A DNA stretch of 64,000 bases, from assembly GCA_963795335.1 (NCBI GenBank), contig CAWCHI010000006.1, forward strand, positions 124,001-188,000, given 5' to 3'. A program made the position numbers and the translations under genes. The number at the start of each line of letters is the position of its first letter. The stretch's first letter is position 1. Origin of the DNA: Trebonia sp963795335. GTDB taxonomy: Bacteria; Actinomycetota; Actinomycetes; Streptosporangiales; Streptosporangiaceae. This document shows, one piece after another, positions 17,814 to 30,415 of this stretch. Under the pieces are notes generated by a model, which worked only from the letters and a program-made list of their open reading frames with translations, was not told the DNA's origin and did not search any database.

Positions 17814-18563
17814 ATGGGCTCCGATCCGTACGCGGTGCTTGGCGTGCCCCGCGATGCCAGCGACGAGCAGATCGCGCGGGCCCGGCGGCGGCTCAGCCGC
17901 CAGTACCATCCGGACGTGAACCCCGCGCCCGACGCCGCGGCGCACTTCGACGAGATCCAGCAGGCGTATCAGCGGTTGTCGGCCCAGCGGGTGCCGGCCG
18001 CGCGGTTGCCCGGCACCGGGTGGCCATCCGGCCCGGGGCGGGACGAGCGGGACCGGACCCGCGTGATGCGCGATCCGGGCGGCGGCTACGGCTCCGCCAC
18101 CGAGGCGTCGCCGGGCATCTTCGTCCAGCCGACCGCGGTCAACTTCGGGCGCCTCACGCCTGCCCAGCCGCGCGCGGACGCCACGGTCACGGTCGCCTGG
18201 ACCGGGGCCGACCCCGCCCGCCTGGAGAGCTCGCCGGGCCGGGAGTGGTGGGCCAACCTGGGCGCGGTCCAGCCGGCCAGCTCCTGCGTCGTGTTCTCCC
18301 TGCGCGCGCACGCATACGCCGGGACACCCCAGGGGCGGCGGCTGGACCAGTTCACCGTGCTGATCGGCGACACCACGCTGACCGTCGACCTCACGGCCGA
18401 GATCCAGGGCGAGTTCCCGCCCGGTTCCCGGCCCGACTTCACCCCGCTGCGTCCGCCTGAGGGCGGCGGGCGCCAGGCCGACATGGCAACCCGGCTGTTC
18501 ATCCGGTTCGCGGTTTGCCTGGCGCTGATCGTCGTGCTGATCCTGATCGCCACCTACCGGTGA
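17814..18563 (+). CDS. tail-anchored J-domain protein
   Basis: A 249-residue protein with an N-terminal J-domain (DPYAVLGVPRDASDEQIARA, catalytic HPD in QYHPDVNPAPDAAAHFDEIQ), which stimulates Hsp70/DnaK. The Gly/Phe and zinc-finger parts of DnaJ are absent. The middle (about 100-205) is beta-rich, starting FVQPTAVNFGRLTPAQ, and resembles an ASH/Ig-like domain. A single hydrophobic helix (FIRFAVCLALIVVLILIATY) ends the protein, so it should be anchored in the membrane by its tail with the J-domain in the cytoplasm. Intact; ends before a hairpin shared with acnA. Confidence 0.8.
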   Translation: MGSDPYAVLGVPRDASDEQIARARRRLSRQYHPDVNPAPDAAAHFDEIQQAYQRLSAQRVPAARLPGTGWPSGPGRDERDRTRVMRDPGGGYGSATEASPGIFVQPTAVNFGRLTPAQPRADATVTVAWTGADPARLESSPGREWWANLGAVQPASSCVVFSLRAHAYAGTPQGRRLDQFTVLIGDTTLTVDLTAEIQGEFPPGSRPDFTPLRPPEGGGRQADMATRLFIRFAVCLALIVVLILIATYR

Positions 18564-18567
18564 CGAC

Positions 18568-18606
18568 CCGCGGGCTAAGGGCGATCCGCTCCCCCTTAGC
18601 CCGCGG
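18568..18606. terminator. bidirectional hairpin terminator
   Basis: 14-bp perfect stem CCGCGGGCTAAGGG (18568-18581) with CCCTTAGCCCGCGG (18593-18606), 11-base loop, between the convergent J-protein and aconitase genes. Confidence 0.75.
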
Positions 18607-18615
18607 TCGCGAGCG

Positions 18616-21317
<2,702 letters not shown>

Positions 21318-21446
21318 TGTCGGTTGAGCCTCCTCGCCCAGTTCCTGCCGTGTTTCCCTGACCCTGCCGTCGCCCTCGACGGGGCCGGCCCCGTCTCGTC
21401 CCGGGACCCGCGAAGCGGGGCTGCCCGGTTCGCCGGTATGCAACCT

Positions 21447-21465
21447 ATAGTATCTCGATATCAAG
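21447..21465 (-). promoter_or_regulatory. palindromic site upstream of acnA
   Basis: TATCTCGATATCAAG (21451-21465) contains CT-y-GATATC-r-AG symmetry around GATATC and partly overlaps TACTAT (minus strand 21452-21447), a possible -10. It is about 130 bases upstream of the acnA start. Aconitase genes of Streptomyces are known targets of the MarR-family regulator TamR; whether this site matches the TamR consensus I cannot verify. Confidence 0.4.
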
Positions 21466-21597
21466 CTACCTCATGGGGCTATCCGCGCAAGGGCCTGAGC
21501 CCGGCTGTTCCGCTCCCGGCTGCGGCGACGCGTCCGGATTGAGTGGCCGGCGCCGCTGTTCTCGCCCGGGCCCGCGCGCGGGCACTGACACCGCCGC

Positions 21598-24500
21598 TCA
21601 GGGGGCGCCGCGCAGCCCGCCCCGCAGTCCCGCCAGGCTGCCGGCACTGCCGAAGCCGAACGGGGCCGGTGACTCGGCCGTCCCGGCCGGGCCCGCTTCC
21701 TCCGCCTCCCTGAGGTAATCGCTGATCAGCTTGCGCTGCCGGTCGAGAAGTTCATCGAAGTGCCGGTCGAGGCGATGCCGGCCGAGTGCCTCGGCGGTCA
21801 GGTACAGGTCCCGCAGCCGGCCGAGCGTGCCCGCCTCGGGGTCAGACGGCGGACCCCAGTCCAGCACATCCGGCTCGCCGGGATCGGACGAGTCGAGGGG
21901 GCCGGACGGGTCAGGGAGGGTCATGGGCGGGTCATGGAGGCCGGACGGGTCGTGGGGGCCGGACGGGTCGTGGGGGCCGGACGGGTCGTGGGGGCCGGAC
22001 GGGTCGTGGAGGCCGGACGGGTCATGGAGGCCGGACGGGTCGCCGGACGGGCCAGACGCGTCTGCCTCCGCCGGATCCGGCTCCGCCTCGTGGTCCAGCC
22101 CGTGGCCGGGCCCGGCGGTGACCCGCCGGTCGCCCGGACGCAGCGGCTCGAACGGGCCGCGCGGGGCCGGGGCGGACGCGCCGTCGCCGACGCCATCCTC
22201 GGCCGTGTCCGTCCCGGCCGTGTCCGTCCCGCGCGCATCCGGGCGAGGGCCGGGCGGCCCGTAGGCGGGGTCGTCGGGACCGTAGGCCCCGCCCGGCTCG
22301 GTCTTCCCGGCGGCCGGCCGAGGCCGGCTGCCTGCCGCTGGTCCCGGCCCGGTCGCTGACCCCGGCCCGGCGCCTCCCCCAGCATCAGCCGGGTCGGCGC
22401 TTCCCCCAGCACCGGACGACGCGAGATCGCCCGACCTGGCCCCGGAGCGGCTGACCTCCGCCACCGGGCTCTCGCCCGCGTGCAGGCCGGCTGCCTCGTG
22501 GCGGTCCACCCGGTCATCGGCCGGCCCGGTCCCCGCCGGGCGGCCGCTGGCCGGCCCGGTTTCGGCCGAGGCGGCGGTCGCTGGCCGGCCCGGTTTCGGC
22601 GGGACGGGCGCCGGCTGACGTCTCGCTCGGTGCCGTGGCGGTGCGGGCCGCGCGGGCCTCGTTCGTCTCCCGCTCCGGGCAGGCGCTCTCAGCCGCGGGG
22701 GCGGCGTTCCCGGTCGGCGCCGTGGCGTTGGCGCTCATGGTCGAGGCCCCTGTGGCCGGGGAGGGGCTGGCCGGGGAGGGGCTGGCCGGAGACGGGCTGG
22801 CCGGAGACGCGCTGGCCGGGGCCCTGGTGCTCGCGCTCCCGGCCCGGACAGGGTCACCGGAGGCGGCCGGGGTGGGCCCGGTCGGCGTCGCGGCCGGGCC
22901 TGGGGTGGACGGGGCAGTCCTTCCCGGTCCGCCTGGCCGGCTGCCCGGCCGACGGTGGCCTCGGCGTGGACGCCTGTGGTCCCGGGGCCGGGCGCGCGGG
23001 CGCCCGCTGGGTACCGCTCGCGGAGCGTGGCCGCCCGTCCGGCACGGTCTCGAGTCCGGTGGTGATGGCACGGGTACGGCCCGTCCGCGTGGCCGACGTG
23101 CCCGGCCCCGGTGCCGCGGCCGCGGGACTGGCGTTGCCGCGCTCTCCGCCCGGGGGTGACCCGCGCCGGGCCCGCGTTCCGGCGCCAGGGGCGTGTCCTC
23201 CCGAATGACGTAGGCGTACTCGCCGCCGTTGACGCTCGGTCGGGGTTCACCCGGCCGGGGGTGCCCGTCGGGCGGACCCGGTGCCTGCCACCCATTGTCC
23301 TGGTACGGGAAGTCGCTCCGCCGGGGGCCGCCGGAATGGCCCGGCGGCGGGTAGCCGGGTGTGCCCGGGCGCGGCTGGCCGGCTGAGGCGGGGCCCGGTG
23401 GAAAGCCGGCGGGGCCGGGCCGGGTGTCGGCGCCGGGCGCGAAGCCCCCGCCGGGCCCGGTCGGGCCGGGGGCTCCGCCATAGGGGCCGGGCGCGGGACG
23501 ACCGGGGTACGAGCTGGCCGGATGGCCACCGTAGGGAGCCTCACCCGCCGGGGTGAAGCCGTCCCGGCGCTGCCAGCCGGAGTCACGCGGGTGCGGCTGC
23601 GCGCCCGCTCCCGGGGCATGGCCCGGGGGCGCGGACCAGTCCGGGTACTGCTGTCCAGCGAAGTCCTGGCCCGGGTACCGCGGCCCCGGAGGGGACCCGT
23701 ACGGCGCAGCCCCGGGAGCCCCCGGGGCGCCGCCGCGGCCGTCCGTAAACGGGACGCCGCCCGCTGCCGGGTAGGGGGTCCCGCCGGGGTATGCCGCGGC
23801 CGGCGGGTACGGGACCGCCCCTGGGTACGGGACCGCCCCTGGGTACGGGCCGGGACCGGGGTACGCGCTCGCACCGGAGTAGGCCGCACCGGGATAGGGA
23901 GCGGCACCCGGGGTGGGAACGGTGCCGTGGTACGGATCGCCGCCGGGGGACGCGGCACTGCCGGCATAGGGAGCGCCGCCCTGGTGCGGGCCAGCGCCCC
24001 GGTAGGGAGCGGCCCCAGGATTCGGGTCGGCGCCCGGGTAGGGAACGCCACCGGGATAGGCGCCCCCGGCCGGGTAAGCGCCGCCTGGCGGGTGGGGTGC
24101 GCCTCCCGGGTACTGGCCGCCTCCCGGGTACTGGCCGCCTCCCGTGTACTGGCCGCCGGGGTACTGGCCGCCGGGGTACGGAGCGTGGCCGGCGTCGGGG
24201 ACACCGCCCGGGCGCGAAGGCGCGCCTGCGGGCGGCGTGGCGCCAGGATAGGCCGGCCTGCCGGCGGGCGGATCGGGCTGGTGCCCGGGGTATCCACCCG
24301 GCCCGGGGAAGCCCGCGGCCGGGAACGGCTTGGGTCCGTTCGCGTTCAGGGGGCCGGCGAACGGCGGGGATGCGGGGGCACCGCCCTGCCCGTCCTGGCC
24401 GTCGCCTTCGTCGATATTGATCCGGCTGCCCGGCGCGAAGATGGTGGTCGGCGTCAGCACCCGGTCGGGATCGTCCGTGGTGGTACGTGTGCTGGGTGCC

Positions 24501-26169
24501 GGGTCACTGCGGGCGCCGGCGGAGAACGGGGGCCCGGCGGCTGACTGGCCGCCTGGTCCGCTCCAGCCGCCTCCGGACTGCCCGGCGGCCGGATCGCGGC
24601 CGGATTGGCCAGACGGCGGAGACTGGCCCGGTCCGGTCAACGGTCCCGGCGTCAGCTCACCGGTCGACCTGAGCGGCTCCGCTGGCGGGAACGGCCCCGC
24701 CGGGAACGGCCCGGGCGGGACGAACGGGCCCGGCGGCGGGAATTCCCCGCCCGCCGGGATGTGACCGGGGTGAGTGAACGGGCCCGGCGCGGAAGCCGGG
24801 CCCGGCTGGACGTGATGGCCGCCCGGAGGGAACTGGCCGCCCGGGGGAAACTGGCCGCCCGGAGGGAACTGGCTGCCCGGGGGAAACTGGCCACCCGCAG
24901 GGAACTGGCCGGCCGGGGAAACTGGCCGGCCGCGGGGAACTGGCCGCCCGGAGGGTACGGGCCCGGCTGCCCGGGCTGGCCGGCGACCGCGTACGGGGCG
25001 GCGTCGTACTGCCCGGGCGCGCCGTACGGTCCAGCCGCGGCGTAAGGCCCGGGTGTCCCCAGCGAGCCCGGATAGCCGGGTGGCACGGTGGGCTGTCCCA
25101 TGGGCCGGAACGAACCGGCGCCATTGAACGAGGCCTCCCCCGGCTGGCCCGGCTGCGGGCCGCCCGGGCCGTAGGCGGGGCCGGCCCCGATCCCGTCGGG
25201 TAAGGGCCCGGCTGCCCCGGCCCGGCGAACGGCGGCCCGCCCGGCGGCGGGGAGGCCCCGTAGGGCCCAGCCGAGGCGCCCGGCCCGGGGCCACCAGGCA
25301 CGGGGGCACCGGCCGGGGAGCCGCCCGGCAGCGGCCCAGCGGCGTACTGTCCTCCCGGCTGGCCCTGGTATCCGGGCGGTCCCGCCGCCGGCCCGGGCGC
25401 GGGAAAGCCCGGCCCTGCGGGCGGGAATGCTCCCGGAGCCTGCCCGGGGAAGCCCGTACCGTACGGCGCCGGCCCCTGGTGGCCGGCAGGCCACGCCTCC
25501 GGCGGTGGCGGCCGGTAACCGGCAACTCCCGGCTGCTGGGCGTACGGCGGCGGGCCAGCCGGGGACGGGCCGGGCCTGGACGGTGCGAACGGAGGCGGGC
25601 CGCCGTGGGGCTGACCAGACGCGGACTGGCCGTTCACCGGCGGCCCGGTCACCGGCGATCCGAACGGGGTGGCCAAACGGGGGCTGGCCAAACGGGGGCT
25701 GGCCGAGGGAGGACCCGGGCATCGCTCCGCCGGGGAAAGCGCTCGCCGGCGGCGCCTGCGCGGGGCCAGGCGGACCCGGCTGCGGCCAGGACCCGGACGG
25801 CCCGGCGCCGGGGTAGCCACCCGCGAGCGGCCCCTGGTGCTGGCCGCCGTAGTCCGGTCCACCGAACCCCGGTCCGCTGCCGGCCACCCCGGCGAACGCC
25901 TGCTCCCCGCGGCCGGGACCGGACGCAGGGGTGCCCAGCCGTCCCCCCGGGGCACCGCGGTCGTCGGCCGGACGGGCGGTAAAGGACGGATCCGGCGGGT
26001 ACACCGAGCCGTCCCGGTCCGCCGGCGGCCCGAACGGCGAATGCGTGAATCCGGGGCGCGGCTCGCGGCCCGCCCCGGCGGTATCGGGTGGGGTTTCCGG
26101 TCCGGCGGCCGCGTCAGGCCGCCCGCCGGCCTCGGGCTCCGGATGCCCGCGCCGCCCCCCAGAGAACAT
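21598..26169 (-). CDS. giant Pro/Gly/Tyr-rich disordered protein, frame broken
   Basis: I recognise no family. Taken together the frames describe a protein of roughly 1,500 residues that is almost entirely low complexity: PPFGQPPFGHP and YGGQHQGPLAGGYPG near the N-terminus, then PPGGQFPPGGQFPPGG, GGQYPGGGQYPGG and PYPGAVPYPGAVPYP arrays, later Ala/Ser/Pro repeats and DPSGPHDPSGPHD. Two short ordered-looking islands stand out: TTIFAPGSRINIDEGDGQ and GGEYAYVIREDTPL. The C-terminus is a charged amphipathic helix, LGRLRDLYLTAEALGRHRLD then RHFDELLDRQRKLISDYL. There are breaks near 25640, 25210, 24900 and in 23200-22500. Start taken as ATG 26169 (alternative GTG 26175). It could also be two genes, split at about 22510. 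Confidence 0.55.
21931..22038 (-). repeat. six tandem 18-bp units in coding sequence
   Basis: Six copies of the 18-mer GTCrTGGrGGCCGGACGG follow each other, encoding on the minus strand the hexapeptide DPSG[LP]H. The copies differ only at silent or Leu/Pro positions, as expected for a replication-slippage minisatellite in a disordered region. Confidence 0.8.
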
Positions 26170-26369
26170 TCCCACGGCATCGATCGTAGGCACACGGGCG
26201 GTCGCGGGGAGCCCGCTCGGCGCAATCCCGTGGCAACAGGGGCAAGCCGCCCGTAGCGGTCGTCTGCGCCGCCAGGGCCGGCGCCGGCCCGGGCGGTGCC
26301 GGGAACTGGAGACCATGCCGGGCCGCCTGGACCCGTCGTCGCCGGGCGCGGCCGCGAGGGTGACACTTC

Positions 26370-26401
26370 TCACCCCGTTCCTGGCGCCAGGAACGGGGTG
26401 A
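26370..26401 (-). terminator. perfect 32-base palindrome terminator
   Basis: TCACCCCGTTCCTGG, CG, CCAGGAACGGGGTGA: a perfect inverted repeat starting eight bases after the LLM oxidoreductase stop codon and about 200 bases before the next gene on the same strand. Confidence 0.75.
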
Positions 26402-26409
26402 CCCGCGCG

Positions 26410-27339
26410 TCAGACCTGGGGCAGCACCTGGTGGGCGATGTCGGCCAGGTGGTCGAGGTCCTCGAGGTCGAGCACCTGCAGGTAGAGCGCCTCGGCGCCC
26501 GCCTCGGCGAACCGGCCGATCTTGTCGGTGATCTCCGCGGGCGAGCCCGCCAGAGCACTGCCGCGCAGCTCAGCGAGGTCGCGTCCGGTCGCGGCGGCCC
26601 GCCGTTGCAGCGTGGCCTCGTCCTTGCCGCAGCAGATCGTCTGCGCCGCCGTGTAGGCGAGGGTGGCCGGGTCGCGCCCGGCCGCGGTGCACGCCTCGCG
26701 CACCCGGCCGAACTGGGCCGCCACCTCGTCGGCGGGCGAGAAGGCGATGTTGAACTCGTCGGCGTAGCGCGCCGCCAGGGCCGGCGTGCGCCGCGGGCCG
26801 TGGCCGCCGACGATCACCGGGGGGCGCGGCCGCTGCGCCGGCTTGGGCAGCGCGGGCGAGTCCGACACCTGGTAGTAGGCGCCGTCGTAGGCGAACGTCT
26901 CGCCCTCCGGGGTCTCCCACAGCCCGGTGATGATCGCGAGCTGCTCCTCCAGGCGGTCGAAGCGCTCCTTGGTCGCCGGGAACGGCAGGCCGTAGGCGGC
27001 GTGCTCGGCCGCGAACCAGCCCGCGCCGAGGCCGAGCTCGACCCGGCCACCGCTCATCTCGTCCACGCCCGCCACGGTGATCGCCAGTGGCCCCGGGTAA
27101 CGGAAGGTCGCCGAGGTGACCAGCGTCCCCAGGCGGATCCGGCTGGTTTCCACGGCGAGCCCGGCCAGGGTGGTCCAGGCGTCGGACGGCCCGGGCTGAC
27201 CGCTCCCCCGTCCCATCTTGAGGTAGTGGTCAGAGCGGAAGAACGCCTCGAAGCCGAGGTCCTCGGATGCTTTGGCGACCCGGCGGAGGGTGGCATAGCT
27301 GGCCCCCTGCTGGGGCTCGGTGAAGATCCTTAGTCGCAT
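26410..27339 (-). CDS. LLM-class F420-dependent oxidoreductase
   Basis: A 309-residue luciferase-like monooxygenase-fold protein of the actinobacterial F420-dependent group. Marks are MRLRIFTEPQQG, DLGFEAFFRSDHYLKM, LVTSATFRYPGPLAITVAGV, GRVELGLGAGWFAAEH and the C-terminal AGSPAEITDKIGRFAEAGAE, all regular for this family. It should reduce or oxidise an organic substrate with coenzyme F420; the substrate is not predictable. ATG 27339 was chosen over an upstream in-frame start at 27357 because homologues begin at this point. The gene is intact and ends in a strong hairpin. Confidence 0.85.
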   Translation of the reverse strand: MRLRIFTEPQQGASYATLRRVAKASEDLGFEAFFRSDHYLKMGRGSGQPGPSDAWTTLAGLAVETSRIRLGTLVTSATFRYPGPLAITVAGVDEMSGGRVELGLGAGWFAAEHAAYGLPFPATKERFDRLEEQLAIITGLWETPEGETFAYDGAYYQVSDSPALPKPAQRPRPPVIVGGHGPRRTPALAARYADEFNIAFSPADEVAAQFGRVREACTAAGRDPATLAYTAAQTICCGKDEATLQRRAAATGRDLAELRGSALAGSPAEITDKIGRFAEAGAEALYLQVLDLEDLDHLADIAHQVLPQV

Positions 27340-27399
27340 GCCCCTATCGTCGCGCATGTCCGGCGGTCACGTGCGGCCGGCGGCCCGGACGAGTCGCGT

Positions 27400-27720
27400 C
27401 TACCTCGCGGCGGCACCGAGGTCGTGGCCGGCGACCATGGCGTAGGCCGTCGCCGGTTCGACCGGGCGGAAGGCGTGGTCCCAGTGCACTCCCCCGCTGG
27501 TGGTGCGGCGGCCGAGCCACTGGCGCCCGGTCGGGACGTAGATCTCATCCAGGTGGAGCACCGACAGGCGCGGTACCACCTCGGCGATCCGCACGATGAA
27601 GCCGCGCGGCTGCGTCAGCAGTCCCCCGCCGGCCCGCTTGGCGGCGGCCAGGTCGCTGTCGATGCCGGAGACAATGACGCCCTCGGACGTGTCGTGGCCC
27701 ACTAGTTCCCACAGGTACAT
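27400..27720 (-). CDS. hypothetical protein, 106 aa, leaderless
   Basis: Unrecognised small soluble protein with no signal peptide or membrane helix. It contains GVIVSGIDSDLAAAKRAGGG, a beta-strand-like core IVRIAEVVPRLSVLHLDEIY, and VHWDHAFRPVEPATAYAMVA. The start is set by TATGAT on the minus strand (27731-27726) five bases before the ATG, indicating a leaderless mRNA. It is divergent from a GntR-type regulator gene with a palindromic operator between, so it is probably the regulator's target. Confidence 0.6.
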   Translation of the reverse strand: MYLWELVGHDTSEGVIVSGIDSDLAAAKRAGGGLLTQPRGFIVRIAEVVPRLSVLHLDEIYVPTGRQWLGRRTTSGGVHWDHAFRPVEPATAYAMVAGHDLGAAAR

Positions 27721-27781
27721 GCCGCATCATAACACCTGATGACGCGCTCACGTCTACGGTCGACTACTGTCGAAGCATTGC

Positions 27782-27801
27782 GATTGGCAACTTTGCCAAT
27801 C
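27782..27801. promoter_or_regulatory. operator between divergent leaderless promoters
   Basis: Perfect inverted repeat GATTGGCAA-CT-TTGCCAATC. To the right, TATGGT (27805-27810) stands six bases before the GntR-gene ATG at 27817; to the left, TATGAT (27731-27726, minus) stands five bases before the 106-residue gene. The repeat overlaps the -35 area of the rightward promoter (TTGGCA at 27784-27789), so repressor binding would block it. Confidence 0.6.
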
Positions 27802-27816
27802 GAGTATGGTACAAGG

Positions 27817-28108
27817 ATGTCGATAGGTGACGAATCAGACCCAAGGGCGTATGTTCAGCTCGCCGGGATGCTGCGCAAGGCGATCGCCGCGGGCAAGTAC
27901 CCGCCAGGCACCGCCACCCCGTCGATCACGACGCTTGAGCCAGGAGTACGGCCACGCCCGGCAGACGTGCTCCAAGGCGCTCGGCGTCCTGGTCAAGGAA
28001 GGGCTGCTCATCCGCTATCCCGGCCTCGGCTACTACGTCGCGGGCAAGCCCGGCGACCCCCGGCCAGACAACCCCGGGCGCGCGGCGGGCACGACCGACA
28101 AGCCCTGA
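27817..28108 (+). CDS. small GntR-type regulator, one frameshift
   Basis: A compact winged-helix regulator of the GntR type with almost no effector domain. The first part is DPRAYVQLAGMLRKAIAAGK, YPPGTATPSITT; after a break near 27940 it resumes as LSQEYGHARQTCSKALGVLV, EGLLIRYPGLGYYVA. About 97 residues in all, similar to the short GntR proteins common in actinomycetes. The mRNA appears leaderless (TATGGT at 27805-27810) and the start overlaps its own operator region, so autoregulation is likely. Confidence 0.75.
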
Positions 28109-28133
28109 TCGCGGCGCTGCGCGTCCGGCCTCG

Positions 28134-29642
28134 TCAACGGGCGCGCGACAGCGTGGCGACGCACTCCACGTGGTGGGTCATGGGGAACGCGTCGAACGCC
28201 CGCAGGGCCTCCAGTTCCCAGCCGCCGGCGAGAAGCAGGGCCAGGTCGCGGGCGAGGGTGGCGGGATCGCAGGAAACGTAGGCGAACCGCTCGGCCGGGC
28301 TGTCGCCCGCCAGGTAGGCGGTCACCTCGCGGGCCAGCCCCGCCCGGGGCGGGTCGGCGATGACCAGCCGGGCCGACGGCCAGGTCAGCGGCGCCGACCG
28401 CCCGGGCGACGTCGGCCTGGCGGACGCCGGCCCACGGGCTGTCAGCCAGGTTCTGCCGGGCGCTGCGGACCGCCGCGGGGTCGGACTCGATCCCGGTGAC
28501 CGCGCCCCTGCGGGCCGACCAGGGGCGCCACCACGCCCGCGAACAGGCCCGCGCCGCAGTACAGGTCGAGGACGGTGTCGCCCGGCCGGGGCCGCAGCGC
28601 CGCCACCACCGCCTGGCTCAGTGTCGTCGGCCGCGGCCGGGTGAACCTGCCAGAACCCGTCCGCGCCGACCTGCCAGATCCGCCCGGCGGCCTGCTCGGC
28701 GAGGATACGGACGGCCCTCGACTAGGGTGCGCCGGGGCCGGGCGGCCCTGGCGCCGTGGCCGCCGCGGCTCCCGCCGCTTGCCCGCCGGCGTCCGGCTGC
28801 CTGCCGGGGCGGCCAGGGACGGCCTCGACGACGGTGACGGCGAAGTTCTCGGCGCCGTCCGGCGCCGCCGGCGGCGGCCTCGACCGCGGTCGCGCCGCTC
28901 CAGTCATCGCCGGTGATATCCAGGTCACGGATGGCCTGGTGCGCGATCAGGCAGTCGTCGATGCCGATGACCACGTGCGAGCGGTGGGCGCGCAGTCCCG
29001 CGCCGCCCCGCGCGTCGACCGCGAACTGGACCCGGGTGCGCCAGCCGAGCCCGGGCGCCCGCCCGGTGCCGCGCCTCGTCACCCGGCAGGGGCTCGACGG
29101 TGACCGCGCGGTCGATGCCGGCCAGGCGCCGGAGCTGCTGGCTGACGACCGCCGCCTTGATGCGCCCGCTGGGCTGGCAGCGACGCGTGCTGCCAGTCGC
29201 AGCCGCCGCAGCCGCCCGGGTGGGCGTAACGGCACGGCGCCGTCGACGCGGTCGGGCGACGGGTCGAGGACGCGAACCGCGTCGGCGCGGGCGAAGCGGG
29301 ACGTGACCTCGGTCACGCGGGCGACCACCCGCTCTCCGGGCAGCGCGTGCCGCACGAACAGCACCGGCAGCCCCTCCGGCCGGGCGACGCACCAGCCGCC
29401 CTGGGCGACGTCCCCGATGGCCACCTCCAGCTCCTGGCCGACCGCAAAGTGCCCGTCTTCCTGGGCCGCGCGCGCCGCGCCCCGGGGCTCGTCCGCGGCC
29501 GAGCCCGCCGGGCTTCGGGCCGTCCCCGGCCTGCGCGGAAACGCCCGGCGCGCGGGACGGTCAGCGACCGGGGCACGGCCCCGCCCGACGGCTCCCGGCC
29601 GTCCCGCGGCGGACGTTGTGACGGCGGCACGGCACCAGGCAT
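28134..29642 (-). CDS. TRAM-domain RNA (uracil-C5) methyltransferase, frame broken
   Basis: TrmA/RlmD (RumA)-family SAM-dependent RNA methyltransferase. The N-terminal TRAM domain is ELEVAIGDVAQGGWCVARPE to VTEVTSRFARADAVRVLDP. A Fe-S motif C-x7-C-x2-C is seen in CRYAHPGGCGGCDWQH (near 29210). The C-terminus carries the nucleophile Cys in YVSCDPATLARDLALL and the conserved AFDAFPMTHHVECVATL. Several breaks lie between 29260 and 28330. The exact start is uncertain; ATG 29642 is the first plausible one and would precede an Arg/Pro-rich leader of about 60 residues. In actinobacteria this gene usually adjoins the TrkA pair, as here. Confidence 0.8.
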
Positions 29643-29745
29643 CAGAATCTCCTTCAAAACGAGAGTCGCATTCTTCCAAGTTCGGGCATAACTTTGGCGG
29701 GGCGCCCGGCAAAGATGCCTGGACGCGGACCTGAAAGGACGGGTC

Positions 29746-30400
29746 GTGCATATCGTCATCATGGGCTGCGGGCGGGTCGGCTCGACGCTCGCCCACATCC
29801 TGGAAGACCGCGGGACGACCACCGTTGCGGTGATCGACCGTGACCCGGAGGCATTCCGCAGGCTCCGCCCGTCGTTCAAGGGCGACCGGGTGACCGGAAT
29901 CGGCTTCGACCGCGACGTGCTCGCCCGGGCCGGAATCGAGCGGGCGGACGGCTTCGCAGCGGTCAGCAGCGGTGACAACTCCAACATTATCGCGGCCCGG
30001 GTGGCCCGCGAGACGTTCGGCGTCCAGCAGGTCGCGGCGCGCATCTACGACCCGCGGCGGGCCGAGGTCTACGAGCGGCTCGGCATCCCCACGGTCGCGA
30101 CCGTCCGCTGGACGGCCGACCAGATGCTGCGCAAGCTGCTGCCGGAGAGCACCGAGCCGCTGTGGCGGGACGCAACCGGCAAGGTCGTGCTCAGCCAGGT
30201 GAGCGTGTGCCCCGAGTGGATCGGCGAGCCGGTGAAGACCATCGAGGCGTCGGTCGGCCACCAGGATCGTCTACATCGACCGGCTGGGCGAGGCCATCGT
30301 CCCCCAGGCCGGTACCGTGCTCCAGCAAGGGGACGTCGTGCACGTGATCGCCAGGGAAGCGGAGCTCGACCGGATCTGCGGCGCCCTCGGACAAGCGTGA
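29746..30400 (+). CDS. TrkA-family K+ channel regulator subunit, one frameshift
   Basis: Cytoplasmic RCK/TrkA protein that binds NAD(H) and gates a potassium uptake system. The Rossmann motif is IVIMGCGRVGSTLAHILE with the acidic residue at the end of strand 2 in VAVIDRD. After a break near 30256 the TrkA-C domain ends TVLQQGDVVHVIAREAELD. GTG 29746 follows AAAGGAC. The stop at 30400 is 15 bases before the second TrkA gene, so the two form a heterodimer-encoding operon. No Trk/Ktr membrane subunit is found nearby. Confidence 0.85.
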
Positions 30401-30415
30401 CGGGAGTGGTCGCTA

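Noticed and set aside
17112..18311. Upstream extension of the acidic protein on the minus strand
   Set aside because: It crosses the RibD-like and J-protein genes, is Arg/Pro-rich and has no motif; the natural ATG is at 17111.
22514..26373. Several separate genes on both strands in the low-complexity region
   Set aside because: All strands and frames are open because of GC bias; only the minus-strand succession gives a regular Gly/Pro/Tyr pattern and a folded end.
26370..26401. IS-element terminal inverted repeat
   Set aside because: Palindromic hairpin right after a stop codon without transposase or a distant partner; terminator explains it better.
29313..30261. Minus-strand gene opposite the first TrkA gene
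   Set aside because: Antisense to a clear Rossmann-fold protein; no family motif.
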